A DNA stretch of 64,000 nt from Clostridiaceae bacterium OM02-2AC (GCA_003481775.1 QULU01000004.1:62001-126000); one strand, 5' to 3'. Positions 46,961 to 56,050 are shown, numbered from the stretch's first letter. The notes: generated by a model from the letters alone, not told the origin. Translations and numbers: made by a program.

Positions 46961-47653
46961 ATGAACGCTAAGGAAATCATCGCATTTATACAAAACGCAG
47001 AAAAAAAGACACCGGTAAAGGTGTATCTGAAGGAAAAAAAGCCGATTGCTTTCCCGGACTGTAAGGTATTCGGGACAGACAGCAAGGTCATATTCGGTGA
47101 TTGGAAAATCATTGAGCCAATCCTGAAAGAGAATGCGGAAAGTATTGAGGACATGGTTGTGGAAAATGACTGCCGCAATTCCGCAGTACCGCTGCTGGAT
47201 AAAAAATATATCAATGCACGAATTGAACCGGGCGCATGCATACGCGATCAGGTGGAAATCGGAGATAATGCGGTTATCATGATGGGGGCTATCATCAATA
47301 TCGGTGCCATCATCGGGGAAGGTACCATGATTGATATGGGTGCTGTTCTGGGCGGCAGAGCGACGGTTGGAAAGCACTGTCACATCGGTGCCGGTGCGGT
47401 TCTTGCGGGTGTTATCGAACCGGCAAGCGCGACCCCTGTCATTGTGGAGGATGATGTATTGATCGGTGCGAATGCCGTAGTGATCGAGGGTGTACACATC
47501 GGAAGGAATGCCGTGGTCGCAGCAGGTGCCGTAGTGATCGAGGATGTCCCTGCCAACAGTGTGGTCGCAGGATGTCCGGCACGCGTCATCAAGGAAAAGG
47601 ACGCAAAAGCCACAGAGAAAACCGAGCTGGTTGACGCATTGCGCAGCTTGTAA
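46961..47653 (+). CDS. dapH: Tetrahydrodipicolinate N-acetyltransferase
   Basis: 230 residues: an N-terminal helical domain ([24 protein letters not shown]) and a left-handed beta-helix of hexapeptide repeats ([86 protein letters not shown]). This is the DapH rather than the succinylase DapD type, so the pathway uses acetylated intermediates. An aminotransferase (PatA) and a deacetylase are needed next and are not in this operon. Good GGAGGAAG site. Confidence 0.93.
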   Translation: MNAKEIIAFIQNAEKKTPVKVYLKEKKPIAFPDCKVFGTDSKVIFGDWKIIEPILKENAESIEDMVVENDCRNSAVPLLDKKYINARIEPGACIRDQVEIGDNAVIMMGAIINIGAIIGEGTMIDMGAVLGGRATVGKHCHIGAGAVLAGVIEPASATPVIVEDDVLIGANAVVIEGVHIGRNAVVAAGAVVIEDVPANSVVAGCPARVIKEKDAKATEKTELVDALRSL

Positions 47654-47668
47654 ATTCTATACGAAAGA

Positions 47669-47694
47669 AGCGGGTCAGGGATGATCCGTTTTTT
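47669..47694 (+). terminator. Terminator of the lysine operon
   Basis: CGGGTCA, GGGA loop, TGATCCG and six U, 18 nt after the dapH stop. Confidence 0.8.
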
Positions 47695-47768
47695 CGCTGT
47701 TTTCAATAGGATGCTTTCTTGTTCACATCACATCTTTGCCCCCCGTCTTTGACAGTTTAAGAAAGAAA

Positions 47769-47813
47769 TAACGCAAGAAAACCCTTTAATTAAGGGGTTT
47801 TCTTGCGTTTTTT
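47769..47813. terminator. Strong bidirectional terminator
   Basis: ACGCAAGAAAACCC-TT, AATT, AA-GGGGTTTTCTTGCGT: about 18 nearly perfect pairs flanked by U on the plus strand and by an A-rich/T-rich edge on the other. It separates the lysine operon from the transposase remnant. Confidence 0.75.
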
Positions 47814-47870
47814 GTTTTGCAGGTGAATATCGTAATTTATTTGCAGCCTTAGACTGATGAATGATACTTC

Positions 47871-48256
47871 TCATCTTAGCTTTCTTGATAATCTGAGTAT
47901 CTGTATGGAAACCAAATAGTACATGAAAATCATCCGTTTATAAACTGGAATGTAGCCATATGCGTCAAATGCACATACATCCATTCTTATCAGCGAATCT
48001 ATGATGTTCTTTATTGTATATTTCTTGTCCAGTTTCATTTCCAGAATCCTAAGCAATGCCAGAAAGCAGATTAGGAAATGGGTCTTAATCCTGTGTTCTC
48101 TCTGCAGGTATACAGGTCGTGCTCCAAAGTTCGTTTTCATTGTTCTGAAGCATTCTTCGATCTGCCATCTTCCCTCATTGATAGCGATGATTTCAGATAC
48201 ATCCCCTCTATATCTGACGTAACTGCATCGAACCCGTCATCGAAATAATCCACTAG
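47871..48256 (-). pseudogene. IS4/IS1634-type transposase C-terminal remnant
   Basis: Minus strand reads DYFDDGFDAVTSDIEG, then, one frame over, GDVSEIIAINEGRWQIEECFRTMKTNFGARPVYLQREHRIKTHFLICFLALLRILEMKL. The DGF.AV..., RW.IE..FR.MKT...ARPVYL....RI..HFLICF pattern is the C-terminal end of an IS1634/IS4-like DDE transposase. There is a frameshift near 48200 and a stop just upstream of 48256, and no N-terminal part remains. Non-functional relic. Confidence 0.75.
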
Positions 48257-48327
48257 CTAATCGCAATTCCTGCATAGCTGTACAGCCATAACTGTGCTAT
48301 AATAACCGGGTACTATGGAGGTAAGCT

Positions 48328-48696
48328 ATGAAACGATCATTATCCTGGCTGGAGCTGTTATGGTATCTGCCGCTTTATATCATCAGTGTATATTTCCACT
48401 TAAACTCGGTCATGGTCTTAGTCCTTGTGGCTGTGGGATATACCGTATCGCATTATCATAAATATGCGAGCAGTGAGGAATATCGAGAGAATTATAAAAA
48501 GTCCTTTCTCTTTGTTCATACAAAGGACACTCCTGCCACATTACAGATTAGCTGTATATGGGGGTTCCTATTCTCCCTTATATGCTGTGTCTATTTCTTC
48601 GTAAACAATACTGCAGCCGGCTATTACAGCCTTCTTCCAGCAGCTCTTCCACTACTTCTTTTCCTATACATCCGCAGTAAACTAAAAACACACTGA
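48328..48696 (+). CDS. Small integral membrane protein of unknown function
   Basis: 122 residues with four hydrophobic segments (about 7-24, 26-42, 76-93, 98-114) and a charged cytosolic loop (HKYASSEEYRENYKKSFLFVHTKD). No family recognised. GGAGGTAAG lies close to the ATG. It converges on the lipoprotein gene, with stops one base apart (48696/48697). Confidence 0.65.
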   Translation: MKRSLSWLELLWYLPLYIISVYFHLNSVMVLVLVAVGYTVSHYHKYASSEEYRENYKKSFLFVHTKDTPATLQISCIWGFLFSLICCVYFFVNNTAAGYYSLLPAALPLLLFLYIRSKLKTH

Positions 48697-49884
48697 TTAC
48701 TGCGTCAGTATCCAGTGTGTAATATCCTGATGAATGACTTTCTGTACATGAGAGTCATTTTCTTTTGTATACAGGCTGTTTTGCAGCAAAGACAGCAAAT
48801 TGCTTTTTTCATACAGCTCCAGTATTGAAATCGAAGATTTTTCCTTGATGTAGGAGGTGTTCCTCAGCTGTGATTCACTCATCGCACACAGAATCTGCTT
48901 AACATACGTATCATAGATTCCAAGCTTCTCCACATCCTCACGCTGTACCAGCGGACGCAGATTGTTCTCCAGCAATACGTCCATACCGGCCTGCGAGCGT
49001 ACCAGCTGCAGAAAGGCAAAGACAGCATTGGGATAGCGGGTGCTTTGATTGGCCATGAAGCCGTATACATCCAGAACAGGCCGCAGCTGCTCATCTTCAA
49101 GGGATGGCATAGGTGCAAACTGCAGATGCATATCGGCATAGGCCTTGGAGCTGTCAAAGCTTGTATCGTTCATGACAAGCCCGCTCACATAGCGATCATC
49201 CTCATAAAACGCTTCATCATCCAGTGTATCGTCATGTAAATCCAGTCTTGCATGAAAGCTGCGATAGCGGTGCAGCCGCTTTTTGAACTCCGGATTCTGT
49301 ACAACGGTTTTCATCGATACCGCCGTATTTTCTGCGTCCCCTCGATCAAAGAAAAAGGGAATGGTATACGGAAGAGTGCGATTCTGATAATATACATCCT
49401 TCTTTCCTGCAAGGTTTTTGAAATCATCAAAATCACGCTCTGACAGTCCCCGCTGCCTCGCGGTATATGTATTGTAAACAAAGATCAGTCCCTTCCCGCT
49501 CACGGGAAAAAAGCTGTCCCTTCGTGCTGTTCGCGCAAGCTTAAAAGGCCATGGATATTCCAGATGCTGCACAATGCCGGTTAGCGGATAGGCAGATGTA
49601 GCCTCATCCAATGCATCCGTATCCTTTATCCACACCAGATCGTGAGCCTGCAAAGAGTTGTCCTTTTGTGAAAAATGCAATGCATTGCGATATGCGGGAT
49701 AGGTCCTATTCCACAGTGCTTCCAAAGCATTGGATAAACCTTCATCCGGCAGATAGATATCCAGGCGTGCCCCCTGTTCGATTTCATATTGCTCTTCCTT
49801 CATATGGATATCCGCAGGCTGTGAAGCAGCACCGCTGCAGCCCTGCATCAGCAGTACCAGTAAGCACAACAGAAGCTTCTTCAT
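48697..49884 (-). CDS. Extracellular solute-binding lipoprotein (sugar type, orphan)
   Basis: 395 residues from ATG 49884 (GGAGG 6 nt upstream). Lipoprotein signal KKLLLCLLVLLMQGCSG with Cys at about residue 16. The mature part resembles maltodextrin-type class I binding proteins toward the C-terminus: GLVMNDTSFD, FAPMPSL, RPVLDVYGFMANQSTRYPNAVFAFLQLVRSQAGMDVLLENNLRPLV. No permease or ATPase gene is adjacent. It diverges from the GH13-like gene, which suggests a shared sugar theme. The first 100 residues are diverged, so its fold there is uncertain. Confidence 0.75.
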   Translation of the reverse strand: MKKLLLCLLVLLMQGCSGAASQPADIHMKEEQYEIEQGARLDIYLPDEGLSNALEALWNRTYPAYRNALHFSQKDNSLQAHDLVWIKDTDALDEATSAYPLTGIVQHLEYPWPFKLARTARRDSFFPVSGKGLIFVYNTYTARQRGLSERDFDDFKNLAGKKDVYYQNRTLPYTIPFFFDRGDAENTAVSMKTVVQNPEFKKRLHRYRSFHARLDLHDDTLDDEAFYEDDRYVSGLVMNDTSFDSSKAYADMHLQFAPMPSLEDEQLRPVLDVYGFMANQSTRYPNAVFAFLQLVRSQAGMDVLLENNLRPLVQREDVEKLGIYDTYVKQILCAMSESQLRNTSYIKEKSSISILELYEKSNLLSLLQNSLYTKENDSHVQKVIHQDITHWILTQ

Positions 49885-49964
49885 ATGCATCCTCCTCGTG
49901 ATGCAAGTATAAAAATAACACGCTGAAAAAAGTGTCGAAATCGCTTTCTTTTCTCAATTAACGA

Positions 49965-49998
49965 TTGACATTTTTCGCCACGTATAGAATACTATACG
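49965..49998 (+). promoter_or_regulatory. Promoter with operator palindrome for the GH13-like gene
   Basis: -35 TTGACA (49965-49970), 17-bp spacer, -10 AATACT (49988-49993). CGTATAG-AATA-CTATACG (49981-49998), a perfect seven-base-arm palindrome, is centred on the -10 and would block RNA polymerase if bound. The regulator is not in the window. Confidence 0.75.
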
Positions 49999-50015
49999 TA
50001 TAAGGGGGTTTTCAC

Positions 50016-52028
50016 ATGAACTATTTAAAACGCTTATATGAGGAGCTGGAAAAGCAGTGCCAAAGCCATGCGAAGGAAATCTACAATTATGCAATTCCGC
50101 AGTCCTGGAATCTGTATGGCTATCGTCCGGCGAAAAGCATACGCAGCAAGGAGCTGCTTGTACATCCGTATGAATTTTATCTTTTCACCCTGCGCAACAT
50201 TCTGAAGGATACGGATGGAAACTGGAAACAGCCACAGTCTGCGACAGAGAAACCCTCTGATAAAAGAGCCTGGCTAAAGCAAGCCAGTGTGTATTCTCTC
50301 ATGGTCCGCACAGCAACTGCCTGGGATCATGACCGCGACGACCGTCTGGTGAGTGATAATCTCTACCATCTCAACGATAACGGCACCTTCCTGAAAAGTA
50401 TCCTGCTGCTGCCGCTGTTAAAGCGCATGGGTATCAATACCATACTGCTGCATCAGATTTTCCCGCTCTGCAAAACACAGAATGCTCAGGATTATCCGGT
50501 CAAGGAGGCTGTTACGGACTTTCGCAGCATTGACCCGCTGCTGCAGGATAAGCTAGTCAACAAGCTGGATGCCAAGGAACAATGTGCCGCCTTTTTCGAG
50601 GCATGCCATCTGCTGGGATTCCGTGTGATTCTGGAATACTGTCCCGGTAAGCTGGCAAGAGAAAACAGCTATTATAAGGAACATCCGGAATGGTTTTTCT
50701 GGTATGACAGCGATCAGCAAACCGCATATCACCCACCACGCTGCAATGCACTCCCCCAGAATACCCTTCCCTTTACCTATGCCTTGAAGGATTTTTACCG
50801 GAGTGAGGAAGTACAGCAGCATATCGCTTTGTTTCAGGAGGCTCCTGCCGCTTTACAAACGTTTGAAAATTTAAGAGAAATCGAAAGAGCTCTGCATACA
50901 ACGATTGCCCCATCCATGGTGGATCAGATCAATGCCGGTATCCCTGCCGAGCAGGACACAACCATATGGCGCATGTATGAGGATATTCACGCTCAGGTAC
51001 CTAAGGATATAAGAGCAAAGGCCAAGCCATACCTGACGCAGGATATTATCCGCTATGACCTCCATCCGGCAAGAAAGCCGATGACAGTGCTGTGGGATTA
51101 CCTGTGTGAAACCATTCTCTGGTATCAGCAGGAGCTTGGTATAGACGGCATTTATCTGGAAAAGCCGTATCTGCTTCCGGAAAAGCTGCAAAGAGCCATG
51201 GCAAAAGCAGCAAGAAAGCACGATAAAGCCTTTGTCATGATTGCCGAGGATACTGTGAGCGACAACAGTCCGCTATGGCTGAACAAGGGCTATGATGCCA
51301 TATCCGGCAGCGGAGCCTATGAGGAAAGCGATTTATGGAATTTTAAATTCCACAGCTTCAGCTATCGTCTGAAGGGAAACGCATGCCCGATGCTTGCGGC
51401 CTGTGAGTCCTATGATTCCCGTCGCATCGCCAGTGTGGAGGGAAATACCGCTGCGATTATGCTGACGGTGATGAATCAGTTTCTGCCCAATGGTATTCCG
51501 TTTATGATGAACGGAGTGGAAGCCTTTGAGGTTCAGCCAATGCAGCTGAGTGAATACGGAGATCCCAGCTATCTGAATATGCTGCCAAAAGAGGATCCCC
51601 GGCATCGCAGACAGGCATATCTGGATGAATACTGGTTTGATTACCGCAATCCGAATCTTCCAATCTTTCCCACGCTCCTCGAGAAGACAAGTGCCATACG
51701 AAAAGCCTATCAAACAGCTGTTACAGATCCAAATGCCTGCATTCCCGTATGGTTTGATTCACCAAGGGATTATGGTATCGGCTTCACCTACATAAGCAGT
51801 GACAAAGCACTGCTGGTGGTATGCAATACCAATGTGCATGACAGTGTACAGCTGCATATACATACAGAGAACATGATATGCGAGCTGCCGTTCGCCCTGC
51901 GTTGCATCCAACAGATTTTTTCCACAAAAGACCCGTTTACCCATGATATCACGATGGACAGCTTCCAGAATATACCGCTGGAATTTGATCCGGGAGAGGT
52001 AAAGTTTATAGAATTGAAGCCGGAATGA
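50016..52028 (+). CDS. GH13-like alpha-amylase-family protein with altered catalytic motifs
   Basis: 670 residues. The barrel is recognisable from LLPLLKRMGINTILLHQIFP, GFRVILEYCPGKLAREN, LGIDGIYLEKPYLLP, KAFVMIAEDT, AACESYDSRRIAS and PNGIPFMMNGVEAF. But the GH13 signature residues differ: region I (usually D...NH) is E...GK; region II (usually GxRxD) is GIYLE, so the Arg is gone and the nucleophile Asp is Glu; region III keeps Glu; region IV HD is YD. A C-terminal beta-domain follows. No signal peptide, so cytoplasmic. It could be a non-catalytic or differently acting glucan-binding protein. Monocistronic with its own operator. Confidence 0.8.
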   Translation: MNYLKRLYEELEKQCQSHAKEIYNYAIPQSWNLYGYRPAKSIRSKELLVHPYEFYLFTLRNILKDTDGNWKQPQSATEKPSDKRAWLKQASVYSLMVRTATAWDHDRDDRLVSDNLYHLNDNGTFLKSILLLPLLKRMGINTILLHQIFPLCKTQNAQDYPVKEAVTDFRSIDPLLQDKLVNKLDAKEQCAAFFEACHLLGFRVILEYCPGKLARENSYYKEHPEWFFWYDSDQQTAYHPPRCNALPQNTLPFTYALKDFYRSEEVQQHIALFQEAPAALQTFENLREIERALHTTIAPSMVDQINAGIPAEQDTTIWRMYEDIHAQVPKDIRAKAKPYLTQDIIRYDLHPARKPMTVLWDYLCETILWYQQELGIDGIYLEKPYLLPEKLQRAMAKAARKHDKAFVMIAEDTVSDNSPLWLNKGYDAISGSGAYEESDLWNFKFHSFSYRLKGNACPMLAACESYDSRRIASVEGNTAAIMLTVMNQFLPNGIPFMMNGVEAFEVQPMQLSEYGDPSYLNMLPKEDPRHRRQAYLDEYWFDYRNPNLPIFPTLLEKTSAIRKAYQTAVTDPNACIPVWFDSPRDYGIGFTYISSDKALLVVCNTNVHDSVQLHIHTENMICELPFALRCIQQIFSTKDPFTHDITMDSFQNIPLEFDPGEVKFIELKPE

Positions 52029-52063
52029 TTGAAAACGCTTGTTTCTCAAACCGGCTTTTCTTT
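52017..52063 (+). terminator. Terminator overlapping the GH13-like gene end
   Basis: AAGCCGG (last codons) pairs with CCGGCTT, followed by TTCTTTC. The loop is 27 nt, so the element is weak. Confidence 0.45.
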
Positions 52064-52100
52064 CACTCCTTTATCCGCTATAATAAGCATAGGTGATAGT

Positions 52101-52709
52101 ATGTACAGAATAAAAGATGATTCCATGGCAGAGCTGGAAATCAAGAAAAGCAGATTTCTCTGTTATCTGCATAAGAGCTTTTCCGAAGCGGATGCCAAGG
52201 ATTTTATACAGCAGATCAAAAAGCTTCATCCGAATGCAAGGCATCACTGCTATGCCTTTATCATCGGCGAACAGAACGAGCTGCAGCGAAGCAATGATGA
52301 CGGAGAACCGCAGGGGACAGCTGGTGTTCCCATGCTGGAGTGTCTGGCAAATCGTCAGATGCAGGATATCGTTGCGGTAACCGTCCGGTATTTTGGCGGT
52401 ATCAAGCTGGGAGCCGGTGGGCTGATTCGTGCTTACTCCAAGAGTGTTTCCAATGCGCTGGAGCATGCTGTGATTACACAGAAGCAAAAACGTCTGGTGT
52501 ATTCCATGACCTTCAGCTATGAGCTGATCGGCAAGCTGGATTATTTCTTCCGACAAAAGGAAGTCGAGCTATTGGACAAGGACTACAAAGAACTGGTTAT
52601 CTACCGCTGGATGTGTGCAGAGCCTCTGGATGCCGCCATAGCCGAGCTTACAAACGGGCGCTTTCTGCCGGAATATGTGGAGGAGCGTATCGTTGATGTT
52701 GAAGTGTAA
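52101..52709 (+). CDS. YigZ/IMPACT family protein
   Basis: 202 residues from ATG 52101 (AGGTGAT upstream and TATAAT 20 bp earlier); the frame opens at 52029. UPF0029 signature: KKSRFLCYLHKSFSEADAKDFIQQIKKLHPNARHHCYAF, SNDDGEPQGTAGVPMLECL, IVAVTVRYFGGIKLGAGGLIRAYSKSV, then the C-terminal DUF1949 domain. The family shares its fold with the C-terminal domain of IMPACT, which in eukaryotes regulates translation; the bacterial role is unclear. Confidence 0.92.
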   Translation: MYRIKDDSMAELEIKKSRFLCYLHKSFSEADAKDFIQQIKKLHPNARHHCYAFIIGEQNELQRSNDDGEPQGTAGVPMLECLANRQMQDIVAVTVRYFGGIKLGAGGLIRAYSKSVSNALEHAVITQKQKRLVYSMTFSYELIGKLDYFFRQKEVELLDKDYKELVIYRWMCAEPLDAAIAELTNGRFLPEYVEERIVDVEV

Positions 52710-52798
52710 AGCCGCTGTGTGATATCTTGTGATTATCGTCAGAAGGATTGACGTTGTGTCGCAAAGGGTATACTGTTATTTTGAAAGAAGGAATGATT

Positions 52799-53374
52799 AT
52801 GGACACATTACAGAGATTTCTATCCTGCATGAGCGGAGAATTTGATAACTCCCAACAAATCCGCGAACAGCATGATGCCGGGGAAATCACTCACCCTTAC
52901 GCACATCATATCAATACCGTAGTGAATGCGCGTATTGCAAATCTGCCGAAGAATTTTAACGGCTATTTCCTCTTGGAAGAAAGCTATTACACGCAAAACG
53001 GAAGTACGAATGCACAGCCGCATCTGTTTCTCTTTACACTAAATGAGGAAGGACGTGTGGTTCTGACATCCTATGATATGCCGGAAGGCTATACAAAGGA
53101 AACCTTTACCGCTGCGAATCCGGATCTCACGCTGGATTACCTGCACCTGAAAAAGAGTGAAAAATTCACCCCGATGCTCTATGAAGAGCACGACGGTATT
53201 TTTACAGGGAGCAGTGAAAGCATGTTTTCGCCGGTACTGAAATTTATCCTTCGGGAAACCACAGGTCCCCAGCAGCTGGAGGTTGAGGAGCGCATGGAGA
53301 TGAATGGTAAGAAGACCTTCGGCTTTGACGGTCCTATCCTATATAGGCGCATGCAGGATATTTTAAAGCAATAA
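52799..53374 (+). CDS. CpeT/CpcT-like protein
   Basis: 191 residues from ATG 52799 (GAAGGA 6 nt before). The opening LQRFLSCMSGEFDNSQQIREQHDAGEITHPYAHHINTVVNARIANLP...GYFLLEESYY follows the L...L.G.F.N..Q......H pattern of CpeT/CpcT (DUF1001) chromophore-lyase-like proteins, and the remainder is a beta-barrel-like series of strands. Outside cyanobacteria these proteins are of unknown function and no bilin attachment is implied. The assignment is by general resemblance only. Confidence 0.55.
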   Translation: MDTLQRFLSCMSGEFDNSQQIREQHDAGEITHPYAHHINTVVNARIANLPKNFNGYFLLEESYYTQNGSTNAQPHLFLFTLNEEGRVVLTSYDMPEGYTKETFTAANPDLTLDYLHLKKSEKFTPMLYEEHDGIFTGSSESMFSPVLKFILRETTGPQQLEVEERMEMNGKKTFGFDGPILYRRMQDILKQ

Positions 53375-53384
53375 CAGTCAAGAT

Positions 53385-53417
53385 AGCAGAAGTCATCATC
53401 GATTTCTGCTTTTTTTA
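53385..53417 (+). terminator. Intrinsic terminator after the CpeT-like gene
   Basis: AGCAGAA, loop, TTCTGCT followed by seven U. Confidence 0.8.
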
Positions 53418-53499
53418 ACGCATTTTAGTTTCCTGAAATGCAATACAGGATAAAACAGTATACAAAAAAGAAGGAACGATCCTCCTCTTCCTATGCGAT

Positions 53500-54021
53500 T
53501 CAATGATTGAAAAAGAAATGCTCCCCATCGCGTTCATAAACCGATAGAAAATTCAATAGGAAGCGCTGTGCCAGGGAAGCCGGCTTTACCGCAGCCCTTG
53601 CCTTATCAAAGGTAAACCAGGCAGCCTGATCCACCTCCCATGTGCTTACGGCATCCAGTCTTTCACTATCGATCACAACGGCAAAGTTAAAAATCAGTGT
53701 ATTGGTCTTCGGAAAATATTCACTGCGCAGAAAGCGGTACTGCATGACTTTCCTGCCGATTTCCTCCTCCATTTCTCTCATCAGTGCGTCCTCTGCACAT
53801 TCCTCCTTATTGACGTAGCCTGCGACCAGGATATTGTTGGGCTTACCATATTGCTGAATCATCAGAATTTTATCCTGCTGCGGATTCAGTGTGACCATGG
53901 AAATCGCTGTTGAGAAGATAGGAAAGCGAAATTTACGACAGGAGTCACAAAAGGGAATCATACCTTCATGCTCCAGCTCCTTCATACGCAGCTTCTGTCC
54001 GCATTCATAACAATATTTCAT
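53500..54021 (-). CDS. Zinc-ribbon Nudix hydrolase (NADH pyrophosphatase-like)
   Basis: 173 residues. An N-terminal zinc ribbon (CYEC near residues 4-7, CDSC near 25-28) precedes a Nudix domain with the box G-x5-E-x7-REMEEEIG: GYVNKEECAEDALMREMEEEIG is seen in two pieces at about residues 67-88, plus RFLRSEYFPKTNTLIFNF. The ribbon-Nudix arrangement is that of NudC-type enzymes, but the SQPWPFP-like NADH motif is replaced by RSEYFPKTN, so NAD(H) or another nucleotide diphosphate may be the substrate. Confidence 0.85.
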   Translation of the reverse strand: MKYCYECGQKLRMKELEHEGMIPFCDSCRKFRFPIFSTAISMVTLNPQQDKILMIQQYGKPNNILVAGYVNKEECAEDALMREMEEEIGRKVMQYRFLRSEYFPKTNTLIFNFAVVIDSERLDAVSTWEVDQAAWFTFDKARAAVKPASLAQRFLLNFLSVYERDGEHFFFNH

Positions 54022-54071
54022 ACTGTCACCTCACAATCATATCTATTATACGCCTGTTTGTGTATGACATG

Positions 54072-54098
54072 CAAAAGAAAGAAACCTCTCGGTTTCTT
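54072..54098 (-). terminator. Terminator overlapping the end of the 54097 gene
   Basis: AAGAAACC, GAGA loop, GGTTTCTTTCTTTT on the minus strand; the 5' arm includes the stop codon. Confidence 0.75.
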
Positions 54099-54933
54099 AT
54101 CTCAATTCCTTAACCAGCTTCCACAGCTCGCTGTAGGAAACAAAGCCAATGGCATCGCATTTTTCCTTTGCCACCTGCCGCTGTTTTTTAACATTTCCTT
54201 CATGCACCCTGTTCAGATTGTTCTTATCCATCATGTACTGAACATAGGAGAATTTCTTCAGCAGGAACCAGTTTGCGATAATGTTGTTGATACATTCTTC
54301 CTTATCATCGCATTTCGCAAGAATGTCCCTCAGATTTACCAGCTGATAGCTCGCAATCTTCTGAGCCAGTTCATACATTTCATCATAGTTCAGGAACAGC
54401 TTTGCATCAAGCTCTCTTTGTACGATTCCGGCCTTGCGGTTTCTCTCGAAAAAGCTGTCCACCGTATCCAGCAGGGTATCGACACTTTCCCCGTTCACAC
54501 TCAAGGCGATAATCTCGTTCCGCGTTCCTTCATATTCATTTTCCGGTTCGCTCATGACATAATACAGCGCCTTTGCCATCACATATTCCTCTTTATCTCC
54601 CAATGTAAGAATAATTGCCTTCTGGTGTTCATCAAAGCTTCCATATACAACATACGGACATTTGATTGTTCCCTTCGGCAGTTTAAATGAATCCTTGTAG
54701 CGTATAATCTGATTGGCGATTGCATCCTTGTTGATGTTCAGCCTCAGATTTGCGCAGATTTTCAGATTATGATCCTTTTCAAAGAGCTGCGAAAGGATAG
54801 TGTAATCGTCCTCTTTTCCTTCTGCTGTTTCTATGATGGAAAGATAATCTTCTAGGAAACCATTGAATTCACAGATACCGGTATCTGCTTCTCTTACGTC
54901 TTTTACTTCACATAAAATATCATAAATAGCCAT
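54097..54933 (-). CDS. Hypothetical cytoplasmic protein (278 aa)
   Basis: 278 residues, not recognised. Soluble and mixed alpha/beta: MAIYDILCEVKDVREADTGICEFNGFLEDYLSIIETAEG, PYVVYGSFDEHQKAIILTLGDKEEYVMAKALYYVMSEPENEYEGTRNEIIALSVNGESVDTLLDTVDSFFERN, and a C-terminal segment rich in Asn and Lys (FSYVQYMMDKNNLNRVHEGNVKKQRQVAKEKCDAIGFVSYSELW). No signal or membrane segment. It has its own promoter and terminator, so it is a single-gene unit, possibly with a long leader of about 150 nt. Confidence 0.7.
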   Translation of the reverse strand: MAIYDILCEVKDVREADTGICEFNGFLEDYLSIIETAEGKEDDYTILSQLFEKDHNLKICANLRLNINKDAIANQIIRYKDSFKLPKGTIKCPYVVYGSFDEHQKAIILTLGDKEEYVMAKALYYVMSEPENEYEGTRNEIIALSVNGESVDTLLDTVDSFFERNRKAGIVQRELDAKLFLNYDEMYELAQKIASYQLVNLRDILAKCDDKEECINNIIANWFLLKKFSYVQYMMDKNNLNRVHEGNVKKQRQVAKEKCDAIGFVSYSELWKLVKELR

Positions 54934-55089
54934 AGTTCTCTCCTCCTTTCCCTGTCGTATTTTACATTTGAAGATAAAATGAACTATGTATGTCTATATG
55001 AGATACAGATGCACCTTCATATCCAGTGTATGATGGTTATCTGCCGAATTATTCCTATTTCTTTAAAATGTAAGGGGATTCCTAACTTA

Positions 55090-55117
55090 ATTTTACAACC
55101 TTTTGAGAATTTTTCAA
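55090..55117 (-). promoter_or_regulatory. Candidate promoter for the 54097 gene
   Basis: Minus strand -35 TTGAAA (55117-55112), 16-bp spacer, -10 TAAAAT (55095-55090). The rest of 54934-55234 shows no gene; the frame at 55017-55202 lacks a ribosome binding site. Confidence 0.5.
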
Positions 55118-55234
55118 CATATTTTTCCATAATTGGTCGTTTTCTTCTCATATTTATTCCGCAATCCGCACAGAGCAGGGGGTTATCCGCGGTATTTTGC
55201 ATATGTTCAAAAATGCTGGTGTAAATATACGCAG

Positions 55235-55268
55235 GAAAAAGGCCTTCGTTTTGAAGAAACGAAAAGCC
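55235..55268 (-). terminator. Terminator after the MTA/SAH nucleosidase gene
   Basis: Minus strand AGGC-TTTTCGTTT, loop, AAACGAAGGCCTTTTTCC: a long stem with small mismatches and a U-run, about 95 bp after the stop. Confidence 0.7.
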
Positions 55269-55360
55269 TGTTCTGGAGGAGAGCCTGTACGAAATAGCTC
55301 TCCCCTCATTTATCCCTGTGAGTAAAAATTAAGACGGCAGCACTGCTTTACTCTGTGTTA

Positions 55361-56050
55361 TCATGTCGCAGCAAAGAGTGGCAGCAAATCACAGGTTATC
55401 TTAGCTGCGATTGCAGAGGCTGCTTCACAGTTCTTCTCGAATTCCTCCACTCCTTTATGCTCAGCTGTATCGGTTATCGTGCGTATAGCAAGAAATGGAA
55501 GCTGATTCACTAAGCAGACATGTGCAATGGCCGCCGTTTCCATATCGGTACATAGAGGAGCAAATATTTCTAAAATATGCGCTCTGTTATCATCTGTCAC
55601 GAATTGCTCGCCGCTTACCATCGTTCCAAACAAAATGGGGCTCTTTGCGGTTTTCCTATAATCCTGAGCTATACGCAGAAGCTTTTTATCCGCATAAAAA
55701 TATTCACAATCCATCCATGGATGAAACTCTGTCAGTAGATCGCGTGCCACATCATGATAGGCGATACGCTCAGATATCACAGTATCAAAGAGCTGTACCT
55801 GCTCCTGTATTCCCCCTGCTGTTCCTGCGTTGAGGATGCAGTCCACTGCAAACCGATCAATCAACAGCTGGGCTGCGATTGCTGCATTCACCTTGCAAAC
55901 GCCGCTGTATAACAGAACCACATGCACTGTGTGAATCTGTCCGCAGTGAAAGCTCAGCATTGCTTTCTCTATCACCTCATCCTCTTTTAAATAAGGGAAA
56001 AATGCTGCCAGCTCTGTATCCCCTGCACAGATAATTCCAATTTTTTTCAT
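55361..56050 (-). CDS. mtnN: 5'-methylthioadenosine/S-adenosylhomocysteine nucleosidase
   Basis: 229 residues. Family motifs: the MKKIGIICAGDTELAAF start with Glu near 13, VVLLYSGVCKVNAAIAAQLLIDRF, ILNAGTAGGIQEQ, GTMVSGEQFVTD, the ribose-binding Glu in TDMETAAIAHVC, and the catalytic Asp in IRTITDTAE. Hydrolyses MTA and S-adenosylhomocysteine to adenine plus thiosugar, recycling products of SAM use and releasing the autoinducer-2 precursor. Monocistronic. Confidence 0.93.
   Translation of the reverse strand: MKKIGIICAGDTELAAFFPYLKEDEVIEKAMLSFHCGQIHTVHVVLLYSGVCKVNAAIAAQLLIDRFAVDCILNAGTAGGIQEQVQLFDTVISERIAYHDVARDLLTEFHPWMDCEYFYADKKLLRIAQDYRKTAKSPILFGTMVSGEQFVTDDNRAHILEIFAPLCTDMETAAIAHVCLVNQLPFLAIRTITDTAEHKGVEEFEKNCEAASAIAAKITCDLLPLFAAT

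Noticed and set aside
55017..55202. A 61-residue minus-strand frame with CADC
   Set aside because: No Shine-Dalgarno, and it contains the promoter elements of the downstream gene; likely the leader region.
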